Assembly (NCBI GenBank): GCA_000469685.2
Contig: LS997562.1
Location: 14,907,275 to 14,971,274, forward strand
DNA length: 64,000 bases
Reading direction: 5' to 3'
From: Haemonchus contortus
Lineage: Eukaryota > Nematoda > Chromadorea > Rhabditida > Trichostrongylidae
Below the pieces are notes generated by a model. The model did not search any database. It was not told the DNA's origin and saw nothing but the letters and a program-made list of their open reading frames with translations. Numbering within the stretch: the first letter of the stretch is position 1; every line of letters begins with the position of its first letter. A program made the translations under genes and the position numbers. Of this stretch, positions 25,901 to 37,200 are shown one piece after another.

Positions 25901-27012
25901 AGCCGCCAAGTCGTGGACCTCTGCCTCGGCCTGCTGTTGCGCACTAGCCGACGCACTTCAGAGGAGGGCCTCGTGGCCAGTTCGCCCATATTGAGGACTT
26001 CTGTCGCTCAAATAATATTGTGGACAGAAGCAAAATGGTAAGACCCTTGTTCCGAAGAGACATGGGACCATATAATCTTGAAAAAACGTTCCGAAAGCGA
26101 CATCGTAAGAGGCCCTGCCGCAGAGTGCAGCGCAATCAGAAGAAATCTCATAATTATCCGTTGGGAAGAAAATGACAATTTTAGAAGCCAATGTGTGACC
26201 AGTCAATTTGACTTTGGGAACCACACCCTTTAATTAGGCGCAAGCGAAAGGGTCTCTATAAAGTGGAATGAAATCGTGAATAGACCTTTTCAACACACGC
26301 CGCTTCTCACCGCTCATGGCGGACTCAGCAGTTCCTTTCGACCCCTCAGACAAGAATCACTTCCTCGAATGCGGTTTTTGGGATCTCCCCATAAATGGCG
26401 ACCCCTAAACATATGACAAAGTTTCCAGCATGCACTTGAAAAGGGTAGAGACCGCTTAGGATGAACTTCAAATATGATCTCAACGAATTCAGCTGCGGAT
26501 TAGATAAAAAAAGGTCATGAGGTGCTGTGGACTTTCTAAGTGAATATACTTGTTTTCCATTAGAGTTCAGTCAAATTTTTCATAATTAAGCCAAAGAACA
26601 CAGGACACAGATCTTGGTGTGACTTTGTTCGGAGTGCCAGCATTCTCATGGAATAATTCAAAAACTTAGAAAATATCAAGGATAGCTTTCTACGAAAGAT
26701 GCAGTTCTTTATGAAAGATCTCATTTAATTCTGCAAGAAGATTTAGGAATACTGTAAAGGTGCCGGAAAGGAAATATTGGGGAGTAACGAAACTTACGGT
26801 GATGAACCTTCATTCAGGTCATTCAGGAACACACGTTACGACCTTCGAGGAGGACTAAATAGCTACTTGGAACGTCGTTTGAACTTACATGATCATCCCA
26901 TCGTTGAACCCCATTGATGGCACATTGTGCAGGAATCGCAAGGGCTCGCATCGTGATCGGACTGGCGGCGATCGTGAACGGAAACGTTTCAGTTCCAGGT
27001 GAAGGTCTGCAC
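16718..27012 (-). CDS. asd-2: STAR-family KH RNA-binding protein, ASD-2/Quaking/GLD-1 type (whole gene)
   Basis: A spliced gene read from GT-AG junctions whose phases agree throughout: 26889-26951 (candidate first coding part), 20888-21035, 19780-19902, 19551-19681, 19362-19478, 19157-19300, 17836-17974, 17370-17655, 16718-16925. From the ATG at 26951 the product is 452 residues. Order: a Ser/Ala/His-rich leader (22-78); QUA1 dimerisation region (about 80-122, [20 protein letters not shown]); KH domain (about 139-240) with the GPRG loop at 164-167; QUA2 (243-265, ending [10 protein letters not shown]); and a long Ala/Gln-rich tail. This order defines STAR proteins, which bind RNA as dimers at sites such as UACUAAC. 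The QUA1 wording and the [14 protein letters not shown] lead-in suggest C. elegans ASD-2, a splicing regulator, rather than GLD-1 (from memory). A single gene copy is intact, with no frameshift. The first exon choice is the weak point. Confidence 0.94.
17370..17655 (-). CDS. asd-2: STAR gene exon: Ala/Gln-rich tail, part 1
   Basis: Acceptor CGGATTTCAG, donor TTATTCAG|GTATTT; phase 1 in, phase 2 out; 94 full codons. It includes [12 protein letters not shown], then ALA and GLN runs ending AAEYQQLLF. Low complexity suggests a disordered interaction region; no folded domain is recognised. Confidence 0.92.
17836..17974 (-). CDS. asd-2: STAR gene exon: QUA2
   Basis: Acceptor TTATTTGCAG, donor GCTCTTC|GTGAGT; phase 0 in, phase 1 out. 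It encodes [20 protein letters not shown], then TYR (QUA2, an extra RNA-contacting helix in STAR proteins), then an Ala-rich stretch. Confidence 0.95.
17975..19156. other. Intron of the STAR gene, 1.2 kb
   Basis: No exon, repeat or RNA supported. Open frames here (for example 18370-18714 minus, 18743-18994 plus) have no motif and would disrupt the phased exons. Confidence 0.5.
19157..19300 (-). CDS. asd-2: STAR gene exon: KH C-terminal half
   Basis: Acceptor ATTCTTTAG, donor CCGGCG|GTAAGT; both phase 0; 48 codons. It runs from [20 protein letters not shown] to the helix [15 protein letters not shown], which is the standard end of a STAR KH domain. Confidence 0.96.
19362..19478 (-). CDS. asd-2: STAR gene exon: KH core with GPRG loop
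   Basis: Acceptor TATTTCTTCTAG, donor AAAAAG|GTAACG; both phase 0; 39 codons. It begins [12 protein letters not shown], the RNA-contacting helix-loop of the KH fold, and ends RGSMRDKKK. By eye this segment shows no departure from the Quaking/ASD-2 consensus. Confidence 0.97.
19551..19681 (-). CDS. asd-2: STAR gene exon: end of QUA1, start of KH
   Basis: Acceptor TTGTTTCAG, donor CCAGAT|GTAGGT; phase 1 in, phase 0 out. It encodes [14 protein letters not shown], the linker PEPEGE, and the first KH strand [14 protein letters not shown]. The donor is chosen at PD|YNF because that restores the family sequence. Confidence 0.95.
19780..19902 (-). CDS. asd-2: STAR gene exon: QUA1
   Basis: Acceptor ATCGATTTAG, donor GATGAAG|GTATGG; phase 1 in, phase 1 out. 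It encodes SNVATNQQ and then most of QUA1 ([16 protein letters not shown] to HHLERLADE), the homodimer interface of STAR proteins. Confidence 0.95.
20888..21035 (-). CDS. asd-2: STAR gene exon: low-complexity leader
   Basis: Acceptor TTTTCTTGCAG and donor AATG|GTACAC; phase 0 in, phase 1 out. It encodes 49 residues from [14 protein letters not shown] through a six-residue-scale Ala run to a His-rich end ([10 protein letters not shown]), consistent with a disordered leader. The trinucleotide run behind the Ala stretch is GCA repeats. Confidence 0.9.
21036..26888. other. First intron region of the STAR gene, 5.9 kb
   Basis: It holds the candidate alternative first exon (22847-22867) and, upstream of it, a relatively GC-rich stretch (about 22180-22620) that might be its promoter. 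No transposon was recognised. Open frames up to 135 codons (23334-23741 plus, 23342-23704 minus, 25326-25685 minus) show no domain. Two GCTAAC words (transcript sense) lie just upstream of the exon at 21035. Confidence 0.4.
22847..22867 (-). CDS. asd-2: STAR gene, candidate alternative first exon
   Basis: ATG at 22867 followed by six codons (MAIVGGS) and a strong donor TCG|GTGAGT. It ends at phase 0 and so joins in frame to the exon at 21035 (SVGGSRSS). The joint is plausible because both sides carry the same VGGS-like wording and the intron would be 1.8 kb. If real, this is a second promoter that replaces the 21-residue distal leader. The evidence is only frame and splice site. Confidence 0.4.
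26889..27012 (-). CDS. asd-2: STAR gene, distal first or early coding exon
   Basis: The exon ends in GATCAT|GTAAGT at phase 0, which matches the phase-0 start of the next exon at 21035. The frame is open back to an acceptor TTCTTCTTTAG at 27013-27014, with an alternative GTGCAG acceptor six bases inside. The first in-frame ATG is at 26951, giving [21 protein letters not shown]. The acceptor could be a spliced-leader site, making this the true first exon, or the join to an exon further upstream that would have to end in phase 2. The sense of the peptide is unknown. Confidence 0.6.
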
Positions 27013-30000
27013 CTAAAGAAGAAGTTTTATGAAGCGAAGTGGAACTGAACAAGGTGAAACGGAGGACGGACAGAATGAATCATGGATAGACTCAGTTGGC
27101 GGAAATTCCTCTTTCTGTTCCCGTCGATTAGCGAGATGATTACAATATGCATTATGCAAAATTCGCGGACCAATAGACCGGAAACACTAAAGGCTTTTCC
27201 GGTTGGGACGCCTCACCCCGAGCACTCAGCGCTTATCGGCACTGCCGAAGTTGGCACTAACCAATGGAATATTATGATTAAACTACCGAGCAAGCAAAAT
27301 GGGTGGAACTAAGCTGGGACCGCAATGTGGTGGGTTGCCAAAGGTCATCTGGAAGGAAATGTGCGGCTGTCATGTGGTGCCAGATGTGAGAGATGTTCCT
27401 TCATTCGTCCAACATAAGAAAATCTGCAAGTATTCTCGGAGGAACCATTTCTCAACAAATAATACAATCAGGATGAGAGATATTCGGCTTTATGGCCAGA
27501 TGTCAGGCTAGTTCGATCGATAAGTGAGAGGCTTCCCACGTGGGAACGTGAGGCTGACATCCTTGTGTTTGACGCCAAAAAGGTTGCCGTCAAGGTCGGC
27601 AGAGTTCTTGGAGGCAGGCAATGAGCAATTACGACTGCCAGACGCATCCGACAACGAAGACGCAACAACCGGCACCACTGCTGGTCGGATGCGCTCGGAT
27701 GAAGCGTGACAACAGGGTCGTCGAGGGGCTGCAGTGTTGTGACGGCGGAATACCTGCTGGGGAGGGCCACACCGTCTTGTGGGTTACACCTCTCTTTATT
27801 GTTCATTTAAAAACGAGAATAAATCGCAATTTGTTCTGAACTGCTCACTTTACAACACCTTTACGCTGTTGGTAATTCGTTGAAGTGGACAAGAAAAACA
27901 AAAGGGAAGGAGCGAAAGTATGAACGAATGCTTCAAGAGAAATGTGGTGTCCCTATTGTTTGTCAGCAATCTTTCTATCGTTAAAATGCTTTCCATGTTT
28001 ACCAACTGTCAAACAGCGACGATTGTGGCACCACTTCATTGAAAATTTCTCATTAATTCATGAAAAGAATGATATCATTGAGAAAATGACAATCGCAAGG
28101 AAGAGAAGAGAGGAATTCAAGCGGATAAGCAAAGTGGGAGTAGGGGTGGAATGAGAGTCGAATCAGATTCGTAATTGAGTGACAGACACCATGCGGTCGC
28201 ATTCAGCTGCTCGCTCACTACACTCACACTACTCTCTTTCCGACTTAATCCAAATCCCTTCGTTCGCACCGAAACCAGTCCTCTCGACTCCCTCGGCGGG
28301 CTGGCTGGCCATCAACAACACACAACAAAACGAACGAACCACGAAATCATATGCGAACAACTTTGACTCGAATCGCTTTAGAAGTAAGGCATGCATGGAA
28401 GGGCGGCAAAGACTGGGCCAGCCCATTCACCTGCTATTCTGTATCGAACCGTTGTGAAGGGCGTCAAGAAATATTTCACCTGCTCTCCTGAATTACTGCA
28501 ACAATGAAATATGGTGAATATGGGGTGGAGAAGGAAAGGGGAATTGGGACACCGAAATAATATAGCCTCTGCTCGAAATTATTTCCCCCTGGAATCCCAT
28601 TCCCATTTGATCTTGCCCATTCTCTCCATATCCGGCCAACCGATATCCATTCATTAGGAACAGCTCCAATCAGGACATAAACCATCACATCACAAATCAC
28701 TTTATCTTGATAAATCTCAAAGCCCATGACCCCTGTTTCAGGAAGGGTTATTGAGGAGAGCATGATGACCTCAAAGAAAATGTCAGAGTTGGGATAGCCG
28801 AGCACGAAAATTGATTGGTGTCAATTATGTAGATGACAGGAACTGAAAAAGGCGAATGGCTCTAACTGAATGTTTTATCGTTAGCAATGGAATCCGTGTT
28901 TTTCAGACTTTCGTTTCTGTCGACCATGCGACGTTCAATACTGTTATGGACGAATGGACGGCCAAACAAAGTGTTAGGTTCTATCGATGGCTACAACTCC
29001 GGTTGAGACAGCTCCAGGTGATTTCGCTGGGAATACTAGCTGTCGATAAAGTCCTCGAAAAAAAAGTGACCTAGAATGATTCGGAGAACATCAACAGGGT
29101 TATACCCCACTTCTTGAAATGTTTTGGGTCTAATTTGGAAGAAGAATCAGAAACGCAGAGTTGTCTTCTCAGAAACTTGTAAGTATCAGCTAGATGAACA
29201 TTATGAAGTGAGAAGGGAAAAGGGGGATTATGTGGCAGTGTAAGAAGGTAGTAGCGGGAGGATCAATGCCATCGGAGGTACCTCAGAGGATGGCTGATTG
29301 ATCTTGACCTTTGTTTAACCTTTGTCACATCTACAAACACACGGCCGGCTCTCTGCCACCTTCCCCCTTCCCAGCCCTTCCTTTCTCACCCCAACCCCCA
29401 TGGCTGATCCCCATATAACTTTGCAGGTGAGCGAATCGCCCTCTGGAAAGCGAGATTGAAGCTCGAACGAAGTGGGCTTCACAAAGTGCAACCAAAGCTG
29501 GGAGCCTCTAGAAAGCAGCTAATGGGAAGCCGAGTATAGCGGGAAGTGATAGAAGAAGTGTGCGCGGATGCCCTCCTATGAATACTAATTGTCATGCAAT
29601 TATGTAGATGAATCACGAAGACACCGTTGAGGAGCGCTCTTCGGCTCTATTACATGCCTGAGCAGTAAGGGAGCAAGAGGATGCTGTGGGAGGGAGGTGA
29701 GATATGGCGGCCAGCGGTCGAGCGACTGAGTCACCAGACCCTCTTCCACGAAGAACCGGTCGTGGCGAGACGTCGGCACGTCGAGAAGTTAAATGGATCG
29801 ACCGACCTAACTAAATCGATCGTATTTCTTTTCTTTCGACTCGAGGTTCGACTGTCGCCTGCATTGTAAATAGTAAGGGATCGCTTAGACACACAGTGGC
29901 TGCTTACCTACCACTGCAGGGAGCTGAGCACTATGCCTCGATGGGGCGGACTAAGTTTGAGACCTGGTGGGTGCCGTTGATAGGGGGACAGCTAACTGGC

Positions 30001-30952
30001 TCATGAGGCGTTTGTTTATTGCTGACGGGTGACAAATTTTTCCCGCATTCAAAAAGCCGAAAAATTCGATTGCAACCAAAACATCCCGTTCAGTAAAGCT
30101 CATGGTGCTTCTACTAAAAGGCATCAAAGTTCTTAATTCACGAAAGTGCCACATACGCGCTAGTACCCTTCATTTAACGAATGAAATTTGAGGACGCTCT
30201 ATGAAAAAAACCAAGGGTAGGAATTTTGGAGTGGAAATAGCTCGAAAGATAGTATTGGTTGAAAGGGGGTTTATGGAAAGAATAATCTGAGAGCAAGCCG
30301 CAAAACGAGATTCGCTGTGCAAACAAAAAAGTAAGACGGAGCAAACCTGACTGATGAGAAGGCATATGCCGGCTCTCGTTATTAATTTTTCAGAGCTTAG
30401 CTCCGAGACGTTAGAAATTAGTCGAAAAACATCATGCTTCATCAGGCAACCAACGTCCCACTCGCCAGTAGAGGCGGCTGTGAGCTCTTAGAAGAGTCGA
30501 AAGGAAGTTGACTTCGGAGATGAGCTTGAGTGGTTGATCAGGGTGTTTAGGTTATGGTTTCTTGCTTTGCTTGTGGAATATAGGGAGTTCTGACCTTCCC
30601 GAACACCACCTTTTGCGATGTTCTCCCACTTTGGGACTGTTCTTCAGGCAAAGCCTATGAACACAGAGAGTGCTCTTGGAGGCCTTTATTAAAGAAGCTG
30701 CAGTTGGTAGCGAGAAGAGTCTCTATTCGGTTGGATTGAGTGCCAAAACATTCCTTATGTTCGGTGTGAAAACCTAAAATGCTAAACTGAAGGAGACCTT
30801 TCATCACAGTAAAGTAGTAGAGGAAGGCTCAGTTGTTAGTAGCTTTGGGAAGCAAAGCATGTCGTTTCGAGCGAGGACAAATTGCAATATGTCTGAGATG
30901 CTCGTGAAAACGTGCACGGCCAATGCCGCTTGCGGATCGAAATAAAAGCTCA
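27013..30952. other. Intergenic region between START and STAR genes
   Basis: About 3.9 kb with no recognised coding exon. It should hold the distal promoter of the STAR gene and possibly an untranslated or phase-2 upstream exon. The block 27500-27830 ends in a polyadenylation-like AATAAATC and might be a retroelement 3' end, but no protein motif supports this. The spacing is much larger than within nematode operons. Confidence 0.4.
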
Positions 30953-30958
30953 TTTATT
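30953..30958 (-). terminator. Candidate polyadenylation signal AATAAA of the START gene
   Basis: AATAAA on the minus strand about 235 bases past the stop codon at 31192, a usual 3' UTR length for nematodes. No other canonical signal was seen nearer to the stop. Confidence 0.45.
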
Positions 30959-31191
30959 CTCTATTGGTCTGAAATGAGCAAATTTAGCCTGCCTGCCTCC
31001 CCCATCAAACGCTTTCCCTCGACACATACCGCCGTTAATGAAGGCGGCGTCAGACAGCTTCTGGTCGCTCTCGTAGGACCTTATATTTGTGTGAAGCTCG
31101 TGCCGGAAATCATACATAAAAGAGCAGATGAAAGAAATCTACGATGACACGTTTATGCAAATCCTAGCTATCGAAAAAGCTTGGCTGAACG

Positions 31192-31263
31192 TTAACGAGC
31201 GGCCAGTTTGAGGGCGTAGATCCGATTGTTCTCCATATCGTCCCGAACCATCTTTCCGAGCGC
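31192..31263 (-). CDS. START gene last exon
   Basis: Acceptor GTTACTTTTCAG, 23 codons (ALGKMVRDDMENNRIYALKL, AAR), TAA at 31192-31194. It completes the C-terminal helix that closes the START cavity. Confidence 0.92.
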   Translation of the reverse strand, partial: ALGKMVRDDMENNRIYALKLAAR

Positions 31264-34200
31264 CTGAAAAGTAACGACGTCAGAACGGGATGCGACTTAG
31301 ATTATCCTCTCAATTATTCAATAACCGTTTTTGGCAACAATCTGAAGAGCACAGACACTTCAAACTGATCATATCGTCACAAAATTTCTATAGCATTGGG
31401 CTTTTATAACGAAAATTTCACCTGATTAGCCACGGTTTTCACCAACATCCCTTTGAGATCCATAGAAACCAAGTATTCATAGATGGATGAGTGCTCTGGG
31501 TCTTCAGGGTTCGGCTTGTACCAACCAGCGGCGACATGTACAAGTCCCCTAAAATAAACCAAAGCTGATTGACACTGGGGTCTGGAACAAGAAAAAAGGA
31601 TCAGTTAAACGGATATGAACGGAACACTTCCTTTAACAAAAAATCTACGAGTGGGAGTTTTCTTTGTCTAATATTTTGAAAAAATAGATTTTGTAGTCTT
31701 TCAGGATCCGATATTTCCGATCGAATCTATTCAGATAACCGAATCAAACGAAACCGATTGGAAAGTACAAGCAATGTCGGAAAAGATACGAATTGCACTG
31801 TAAAACACAGACTGGGAACTCCTGGCGTTGATGTTTCCCCCAGGCTAAAAACCCTATCGGCTTTCATGGACTCTTATTCTGTCCCTAGCGTTTGGCCCGC
31901 GCTGTCACAGTATTGCTGTTCGTATGTGTTGTCTCCAATTCCATCTATTCACGACATCCGGCATTTTAGTTTAGCGAGTTCCTTCTTGCTCGCGTGTAAC
32001 TACCTCTTCTTTGGTGCTCCTAGTGACTGCGAACCCCGAGCGCCCAACTCCTTTGCCTCCTACAGTTCGTGGCCTTCTCTGTGCGTCCCTTCTCTTCAGC
32101 TGGGCAGAAACTGTTTGCATATTCTTCCTGATGTCCTCATTTCTACATTTTTTTTCCAATCGTGTACGACCGCAGACAAATCTGGACATCCTCTTAGGAG
32201 AAGTGTACTGCCTTTCATTATTTTCACTTACAGACCAGCACTCACTCCACTACAGCATCGCGGGCTTTACTTCCCCGGGGGGTGCACCTATCATTTGAGC
32301 GTCGTGGTGCACAGTCCGTAACGATGCTAGTACATGCCGCGTTTATTAGGGCATTTACTACTGGCCCACGCTACCATCAACGACTAGTCTACGACCCAGG
32401 TATCCGGAAGTCTTGTACCCTTACGATGGATTCTCCGAAACCATCTGGTTCTGGTCATATTCGGCCTGAGCCCATTCCCCGTCAACAATTTCTGCAGCTT
32501 TCCCTAACATTCTTCTCTGCGCTACGCTATCAGAGCGATGTCATTGTCGCAAAGGATGGTCCTCGATGTTCCATCTACGATTTTTTTTGTGATGGCATCC
32601 ATTGTAAGCACGATTACAAACGGGCCCACAGCTGATCCCTGTGTACACCAACCGTGACGCCTATTGCTATGTATCATGATGCGCAGTCATCCTATTCCCA
32701 CGATAATCGCACTCAACATTAAACCTTCATAAAGAACATAAGCAAGGTATCAATAGTAATTTATCTTGCTAAAAACACTAGTAATGCTAGTACTTATTTT
32801 GAAACAATTTTTGCAAAATTATTGGTAATTTCGTAGTAATTGTAATCTTCGAAATTTCCAAAGACAGCTCGACTCACCTGGTCTTTCAATACATATACCC
32901 AAGACGGAAAAAAGTCCATCAAATTTGAGCAGTTTTGGATGAAATATCTCAAAATCGAAGTCTACCGAAAAAACTTCATTGATATTTTTATTACGCTATA
33001 ACTGGCAATGAAAAACTGCTTGTAGATCAGCCCGTTAAATGAATTCTTCAAGTCAATTACTTGACAATGGTCAATGTTGTGTAAAAAGTAAAGAGCACAG
33101 GGCTCGCGTTGCACAAGTACGGGCTCGAGTCCCGCCGGGGAACGATGTTCCACCCATAACTCGTCAACTTTCTTAGAATTGTCATCGTTTTGAAAGGAAT
33201 TCGATTGCACGATAGATCGTAGAGGACTTATCACCTACTTTTCTGAAAAAAAAACCAAAAATTGAACAAATCTGCCTGAAAATAGCAGTGCTAGATTGTG
33301 GGCATGACCTCTGGAACACGCAATCATCGTGCTTTGAAAAAATGCCAGAGGGGTGTTATACGTTTCCATTGAGATCGGGGAGAATCTGAGCTGAGATTTG
33401 AACCGAACAACGTCTAGGTTTATGTACAGTAAGAAATATTTTTTATGCTAATCCAGCTCTACTATAGAGAGAATTGGATACCTGGCTACATAAATGGGTT
33501 AATTCATCCAATGGAATTGTTTGCCTTCGAGCAGATTCCTATGAAATGAAAGGGACGTCCTAGTACAATAGTATGCTCTGATTCGTACTAAAACTAAGCA
33601 ATACCAAACGAGGCGGCGACTCAAGGGAAAAGAACTACGGGTCTTCTTTTTCCAGACAAATTGCCGGTCCATAAAGTGCGAGTTCCTACTGAAAGGTCGT
33701 GCAGCTCAGCTAAGAGCAGTTTTGCATGGAATAAGACTGGGGGAGGGGACATCGTGGATTTCCATGATTTTCAACAGATTCTCATGGCCACGCAACGTAG
33801 CCACCATCTAGGAAGAGGCGGTAATGAAGTGGTTTCGAACCGCTCTCATCGATACTATGAGAACAACGTTATCCTCTGCGAGTAGCTCGAGTCTGTGAAA
33901 GACGATCACGAAGATCCTGTGCGGTCGCCTGCTGATGAAAGCAATGATGGACCCGTAGCTTCGCAGATGAAACCTTCTAGGTTTGGGGGTATATGTAGAG
34001 ACTCCGAAGTTAAACGTAGCCCTCAAGTTTGTGATCTGGCCCATGAGCTCCAAATTTATGGCATTGGTGGAACGGTCCATAACCTTCTATAGTTGGAGTC
34101 TCAAAAGAAGCCGCACCTCCTCGAAGAAGCACGTTTTGTATCACCACGAGTGCCATCTACGGAAATTAACCCAGTGACGACCACGACGTTTGCGGGAAAA

Positions 34201-37200
34201 GCGCGGCGAGGGTCCGCGCGCTTTTCGTCCACCCGCGACAGCAGCCCACTTGTGGACTTCATGGTCCAGCATGACCATTTTTTGAAATCTAAAGAGAAAG
34301 TTACGAGTTTTTAGGAATGTTCCTTCAAATGGGTTTGGCAAGAATGCCCACATTGAGTGATTATTGATCCTTATTATAGAACCAGCACTCGTTCTAGTGT
34401 TCGTTCAATTATGAGTTCAATCATTACAAGAAATCGTTTTGGGGAACTTTTAGCTGTGTTGCGTTGGGGGCTTTGCGTGCGTTTTTGAAATTGTTTAACG
34501 AACGAAGAATTGACCAAAGTAATGTACTCCTTCGAAAAAACACATTTACAATTGCAAAATCAGAAGATTTTCTAGGACCACGCTGTATGTAGTTTCATTT
34601 AGGCCTGTTGTAATGTTTTGAGAAGAAAAACTGTAAAAAAAATGGAAATATAGATGAATAGAACAAAAAATACGACTGCAGTCCACATGTGGACTGCACG
34701 GTCCCTCAGAGCCGAAAAGGTGCAGTCCACATGTGGACTGCATGGTCGTCAGTGGGTCAAGAAGACATGAGTTTTCGAATTAGTGTATTATTAACAATCA
34801 CGATAGCTCATGCAATTCAAGCGGGTCGATCTGCCTACATATGGATATTAGCGGATAAGTTGGAAGGATAAGTTATCATTAAATTAATAAAGGAGTCCCA
34901 TTTCACGACAGTTATTTCCCCTGGATGCAGCTCGAAATCAATAATGAAGGCCCATACATAGGGGGATAATTCAAAACAATTCATAGGTGAATTTAGGGTT
35001 TCGAGGACAGCCGTGATATCATGCCTCACTGCATCACCACGTTCACCTCATGAAAGAGCTCCTTGAAAGAACGTTCATCTCAAGAATGAGCGGTGTGCAC
35101 ACAAAGCGCAACAATGCCAGCGTTTCGAAAGCGCGGGCAGTATTATTAGAATCTGGTGGATCGTATCCCTCCCAAAGAGGGTTCTGGTCGGATGAGTCAT
35201 TCGACGGCCGTCTACCGTAAGTACGGGGAGCTGCCGAAGATTTTGAAACACCATTTTGACTGTTCAGGGTATATTTTTGGTCAGTAGTGGTAAGAAAAAT
35301 TTTTATTGGATTGCTATTCGCCTCTTAAACCTATTTTAAGTGAATACTTAGAATTCCTCTTTTGCTCAGAAGGAGCTCCACCCTTATTCGGCCGGTGAAA
35401 GGCAAAAAAAACTTGTCTCGTGATACCTCTCCAGTGTTCCTAACCAATGAGGGAGCCCTGTGGATGCCCAACATTAAGCCCAAAAACGTTTTGCAAGCGT
35501 TTAGGACACATTTTCTGGAAAAGCAAAACAAGCACATGCATCAAGGTGTTGAACCTCGATGTCATGCCTGCCAGTCCACCACGTTATGCATGATGCCACC
35601 GTCACACATTTAAATTCTTCGCTCAGCTCGGTGATCCGTTCGGTACAGTGGTATAACACATGGAGGCACCGGTCCCGTAACTTGGTTCCCAGAATCGTTT
35701 CGCAGATTTGGAACACAGATTTGAGGTAAGCATTCGAAACCACCTACGAGGATATACATCTCATCTTGAATGACCGCTGCGACTAAGCATCCTTGCCTTG
35801 TAAGTGGAAAGTGATGGTCTTCCTCACTTTCTCTTAATTTACAATGTCAGCACTCGGACGTGTTTACATATTTGCACCTTATACACTTGATGGCGCAATT
35901 CGAAAAGTCTCCCAAATTTAGTGAGTCGCAAAGGAGTAGTGTTGCACTAATTCTTGGTCGCATTGACAGTTCAAGATAAAATGTGTACCGCTGTGTGTGA
36001 CTTCGAACGCTGATAGCGAATCTGTATTACATTTGTTCATGTGCTTCATGTGCTCAAATTCTAGGAACAACGTTACGGAACCAATCCTCCCCTGTGTTTA
36101 TCACTGCACCGAAGTAATCACCGAACCGAGCAAAGCAGAAGTTGTGCAGTGGTGCTGGTAGGATGATGACCTGTAAGCTGGGGTTAGGATACATGATGCT
36201 TGCGCTCGCTTTGCTTTCCCATGAAAAATGGGTCTTAAACGCTTCCGAAGCTTTTTTATGCACAATATTGGCCATCTACGGTGCTCCCAGACATTCTAAA
36301 AGTCCGGGAATAGTAATCGAATAGAAAACTTTTTACCATTACTGACCAAATAGATACGCCTCTCTACCCCGAACACTCAAGATAGTGTTTCGAAATAATC
36401 GGCAGCTCCCTGCACCTACGGTAAAGGGTCGAATGACTCATCTGACGGGACCCCTCTTTGAAAGAATACGGTCTCACTTTATGTAGAAGGATTTTGTTCG
36501 TGTTTGCAGAGCGCTGTTACAAGTTAACGGACAGTTGAAAAATGCTGTGAAACAGTAGTTGGTCGATTTATGTGCACAAATGATAAACCACCAATTGTCA
36601 AGTGACCCTTTTTTGAGGTAAACGTGGGACATGATGCCACTGCTAGACCTGGAATCCAGAACCCACCTGTGACTCCCATTGAAGTTGGCCTCTATGGGGT
36701 CTCCATTTTGCTTTCCGCCTTTATACGGTGGAAATCCCTGTCTTGCAATGAGATTATGAGATTCCTATATTAATTTTATGATATCTTATCTGGCGTCTTT
36801 TGAGCACTTAAAACTAGACCACACCCTCGCAATCCCATCGTCAATCAGATTGATAGCGCGATATACTTTTGATGAAGATCAGCTTTGGCTTCGTTTCAGC
36901 AGGTCAATCCGGTGTTTACCATGACGGCTTGTTAAATTATCGTAAACATTCAGACTTTTATTAATTACCAACTATTTGCTTCATTAAGTGGTCTTCATTG
37001 CGTTAGTTCATTCTATCTGAAATTTGCTTTTTATCGAATTGAGCCTGCTATGAGCTGGCAGTTTCTCTACTCAAATTGCACGTTCCTAGTAAGAGAGATG
37101 TACACCGTTCAAGAGCACAGTTTACGTTGAATTTGTGATGCTCACCATCAGTTTGAGATGAGTAGCGGAAGTGATACCTAGGAAAGTGCAGAGGTGACGA

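Noticed and set aside
26889..27012. Direct joining of the distal STAR exon to the QUA1 exon at 19902
   Set aside because: No frame of that exon ends in phase 1 without a stop; it only fits through the exon at 20888-21035.
31758..32321. 187-codon plus-strand frame
   Set aside because: The minus strand of the same DNA carries ordered reverse transcriptase motifs, so this is antisense to a LINE fragment.
33050..33160. A genuine tRNA gene
   Set aside because: Only a T-arm-like sequence is visible; no acceptor stem pairing or A box could be drawn.
33640..34320. Reverse transcriptase fragment
   Set aside because: A LAEDNVV peptide recalls a degenerate catalytic box, but the neighbouring motifs are missing, so I could not support the call.
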